DNA from: Pseudomonas sp. RIT-PI-S
GTDB lineage: Bacteria; Pseudomonadota; Gammaproteobacteria; Pseudomonadales; Pseudomonadaceae
Assembly (NCBI RefSeq): GCF_025642975.1
Contig: NZ_JANZKJ010000001.1
Span: 372,001-436,000, forward strand
DNA length: 64,000 nucleotides
Direction of reading: 5' to 3'
The notes beneath the pieces are model-generated. The model was given only the letters and a program-made list of their open reading frames with translations, made no database searches and was not told where the DNA came from. Shown here one piece after another: positions 61,763 to 64,000 of the stretch. The translations under genes were made by a program, and so were the position numbers. Every line of letters starts with the position of its first letter. Position 1 is the first letter of the stretch.

Positions 61763-61845
61763 TGTAGAATGCGCGCCTTTGCGGGGTTGCGAACCGGGCG
61801 GCCCTCGATCCACCTACCTAGATCCATCTACCTTGAGGACATGTC

Positions 61846-63030
61846 ATGACCCGTATCGGAACGCCACTGTCGCCGACGGCCACCCGTGTATTGCTCTGCG
61901 GCTCCGGCGAGCTGGGCAAGGAGGTGGTGATCGAGCTGCAACGCCTGGGCGTGGAAGTCATTGCCGTGGACCGTTACGCCAATGCACCGGCCATGCAGGT
62001 GGCGCACCGTAGCCACGTGATCAACATGCTCGACGGGGCTGCCCTGCGCGCGGTCATCGAAGCCGAAAAGCCGCATTACATCGTGCCGGAAATCGAAGCC
62101 ATCGCTACCGCTACCCTGGTGGAGCTGGAAAACGAAGGCTTCACCGTCATCCCTACCGCCCGCGCGGCGCAGCTGACCATGAACCGCGAAGGCATCCGTC
62201 GCCTGGCCGCTGAAGAGCTTGGCCTGCCGACGTCACCGTATCGCTTCGCCGACACCTTCGAGGATTATCACGCGGCAGTTTTGGCGCTGGGCTTCCCCTG
62301 TGTGGTCAAGCCGGTGATGAGTTCGTCTGGCAAGGGCCAGAGCCTGCTCAAAGGCGAGGCAGACGTTCAACGTGCCTGGGAGTACGCCCAGGAAGGCGGC
62401 CGAGCAGGCAAGGGCCGGGTCATCGTCGAGGGCTTCATCGACTTCGACTACGAAATCACTTTGCTGACGGTGCGGCATGCCGACGGCACCACGTTCTGCG
62501 AGCCAGTGGGCCACCGCCAGGAGAAGGGCGATTACCAAGAGTCCTGGCAGCCACAGGCCATGACCGAGCAGGCCCTCGAGGCATCTCGCGAAGTCGCCCG
62601 AGCGGTGACCGAGGCCCTCGGCGGGCGTGGCATGTTCGGCGTGGAGTTGTTCGTCAAGGGCGACCAGGTCTGGTTCAGCGAAGTGTCCCCGCGCCCTCAC
62701 GATACCGGCCTGGTCACCCTGATCTCTCAGGACCTGTCGCAGTTCGCCTTGCATGCCCGCGCCATCCTTGGCCTGCCGGTGCCGGTGATTCGCCAGTTCG
62801 GGCCTTCGGCTTCGGCCGTGGTGCTGGTCGAAGGCAGCTCTCAGCAAACCGCATTCGCCAACCTGGGCGAGGCGCTCCGCGAACCCGACACTGCCTTGCG
62901 GCTGTTCGGCAAGCCGGAGGTCAATGGCCAGCGGCGCATGGGCGTGGCGCTGGCCCGGGACGAGTCCATCGAAGCCGCCCGCGCCAAAGCGACCCGCGCG
63001 GCCCAGGCGGTAAAGGTGGATTTGGGCTGA
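61846..63030 (+). CDS. purT: Formate-dependent phosphoribosylglycinamide formyltransferase (PurT)
   Basis: Third step of purine synthesis using formate and ATP instead of formyl-THF. The 394-residue ATP-grasp enzyme shows the N-terminal Rossmann-like part ([41 protein letters not shown]), the ATP-grasp core ([20 protein letters not shown]) and [25 protein letters not shown]. The start follows TTGAGGACATGTC. A TAGAAT -10-like box occurs at 61765, matching that before purL. Confidence 0.97.
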   Translation: MTRIGTPLSPTATRVLLCGSGELGKEVVIELQRLGVEVIAVDRYANAPAMQVAHRSHVINMLDGAALRAVIEAEKPHYIVPEIEAIATATLVELENEGFTVIPTARAAQLTMNREGIRRLAAEELGLPTSPYRFADTFEDYHAAVLALGFPCVVKPVMSSSGKGQSLLKGEADVQRAWEYAQEGGRAGKGRVIVEGFIDFDYEITLLTVRHADGTTFCEPVGHRQEKGDYQESWQPQAMTEQALEASREVARAVTEALGGRGMFGVELFVKGDQVWFSEVSPRPHDTGLVTLISQDLSQFALHARAILGLPVPVIRQFGPSASAVVLVEGSSQQTAFANLGEALREPDTALRLFGKPEVNGQRRMGVALARDESIEAARAKATRAAQAVKVDLG

Positions 63031-63033
63031 GGC

Positions 63034-63110
63034 CCTTTCGCGGGCAAGCCCCGATGCCAGTCAATTAAGCCACCCTCCGTAGCAGCCGAGCTTGCTCGCG
63101 ATCCGGCGCA
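63034..63110. repeat. Degenerate REP-like sequence after purT
   Basis: CTTTCGCGGGCAAGCCCC (63037) and GTAGCAGCCGAGCTTGCTCGCGA (63078) resemble the Pseudomonas REP core (GGGAGCGGGCTTGCTCGCGAA) in degenerate form. It separates purT from a convergent transporter gene. Confidence 0.5.
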
Positions 63111-63163
63111 ACACCGGTTCAAGGCCCATCGTGCCAGGGCCAGCTGTTACGGCTCCGCTGGTT

Positions 63164-64000
63164 TCACAATGACCGGTCGCGGGTTTCCTTCAGGCATAGC
63201 ACCGCCAGCAGGCTGATCAGGGCGGCGGCGGATACGTAGCCGCCGACCCAGCTCAGGCCACCCATCGCCACCAGCTTCTGGGCGAAAAAAGGCGCCGCCG
63301 ACGCGCCGACGATGCCGCCCAGGTTGTAGGCAGCAGACGCGCCGGTATAACGCACCCGAGTGGGAAATAATTCTGGCAGCAAGGCGCCCATGGGCGCGAA
63401 GGTCGCGCCCATCAGCAACAGCTCGATGCTCAGGAACAGCACCACGCCAGCCGTGGAGCCTTGGGTCAGCAAGGGCTCCATCGCGAAGCCCGATAGCAGT
63501 GCCAGCACCCCGCTGATCAGCAGTACCGGCTTGCGCCCGTAGCGGTCACTGAGCCAGGCCGATATCGGCGTAGCGGCGGCCATGAACAGCACGGCGAAAC
63601 ACAGCATGGCCAGAAACGCCTGGCGGCTGTACCCCAGGCTGGTCACGCCGTAGCTCAGTGAAAACACCGTCGAGATGTAAAACAGCGCGTAGCACACCAC
63701 CATCGCCGCCGCGCCCAACAGCACCGGCCGCCAGTGCTTGGCAAACAGCTCGATCACTGGAACCCGCGCGGTTTCGTGGCGGGCCAGCGCGGCTGCGAAC
63801 ACTGGCGTTTCCGCCAGCTTCAGGCGCACGTATAGGCCGACCACCACCAGCACGGCGCTGAGCAGGAACGGCAAACGCCAGCCCCAGGTGCGAAATTGCT
63901 CATCATCGAGCCCCAGCGCCAGGCCGAGGAACAGCCCGTTAGCCAGCAAAAAGCCAATCGAAGGCCCAAGCTGCGGAAACATGCCGAACCAGCCTCGCTT
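63164..64000 (-). CDS. MFS transporter (metabolite:H+ symporter type), C-terminal part
   Basis: The open frame runs past the right end of the window, so only the C-terminal 279 or so residues are seen. KRGWFGMFPQLGPSIGFLLANGLFLG, RTWGWRLPFLLSAVLVVVGLYVRLKLAETPVFA and SDRYGRKPVL are hallmarks of the MHS (metabolite:H+ symporter) branch of the MFS, with about eight membrane segments remaining. Typical substrates are organic acids or osmolytes, but not assignable here. Confidence 0.85.
   Translation of the reverse strand, partial: KRGWFGMFPQLGPSIGFLLANGLFLGLALGLDDEQFRTWGWRLPFLLSAVLVVVGLYVRLKLAETPVFAAALARHETARVPVIELFAKHWRPVLLGAAAMVVCYALFYISTVFSLSYGVTSLGYSRQAFLAMLCFAVLFMAAATPISAWLSDRYGRKPVLLISGVLALLSGFAMEPLLTQGSTAGVVLFLSIELLLMGATFAPMGALLPELFPTRVRYTGASAAYNLGGIVGASAAPFFAQKLVAMGGLSWVGGYVSAAALISLLAVLCLKETRDRSL

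Overview
The window is a gamma-proteobacterial chromosome segment of Pseudomonas type, most likely the P. putida group. This rests on its high-GC codon use, the gene sets (der, leuA, xseA-guaB-guaA, a CumA-type oxidase with tadA, mltF, purL, purT) and Pseudomonas-style REP palindromes between genes. These are family-recognition judgements; no database search was possible.

Core, 1-18627: der, a glutamine/methionine-type transaminase overlapped by an omega-amidase, leuA (minus strand), then a four-gene CS1/cable-type fimbrial operon (chaperone, major subunit, usher, tip protein). The operon is followed by a ToxR-like membrane regulator and its overlapping periplasmic partner. Next come xseA, a GNAT acetyltransferase, a small zinc-ribbon protein and the guanine nucleotide pair guaB-guaA, with a well-formed promoter and clear terminators.

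Accessory island, about 18617-37072: a tyrosine integrase lies just behind guaA. The 3' end of guaA (AGTGGGAATGATC) is imperfectly repeated at 37061, and an AT-rich arm-like motif (CATGGTATTTTTCATGGA) occurs near both ends. Inside, in order, are a type III restriction-modification pair (res, mod), a CxxC/helix-turn-helix protein, an AlpA-like regulator, an AEP-primase-like replication protein followed by three spaced copies of CGTATTACTAA, an RP4-like trbJ-trbK-trbL remnant (trbJ frameshifted), a candidate oriT region with six 10-bp repeats, and an RP4 TraJ-like oriT-binding protein. No relaxase, coupling protein or VirB4 ATPase is present. Where the relaxase would be expected sits a visibly AT-rich three-gene operon: a nuclease-like protein, a small middle protein and an SMC/RecF-like ABC ATPase with a CxxC hook. 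This matches the predicted ABC-three-component (ABC-3C) conflict systems and is the most interesting system here. A HigA-like antitoxin fragment lies near the right end.

Right flank, 37166-64000: a LysR regulator divergent from an NmrA-type reductase, an exported NTF2-like protein, a quinone-oxidoreductase-family enzyme, cumA-tadA, a 978-residue toxin-like protein with a GEAH (TIKI/ChaN-like) C-terminal region, mltF, purL, a Nif3-like protein, a four-copy 73-bp REP array, and a two-partner secretion pair (TpsA/TpsB). These are followed by an L,D-transpeptidase, two NUDIX hydrolases, a gamma-carbonic anhydrase, a DUF1289 protein, a VUT-family membrane protein, purT and the C-terminal part of an MFS transporter that runs off the end.

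The island appears to be a mobilizable or decayed integrative element carrying two unrelated anti-invader systems. The surrounding chromosome is ordinary housekeeping DNA interspersed with surface-structure and secreted-protein loci.
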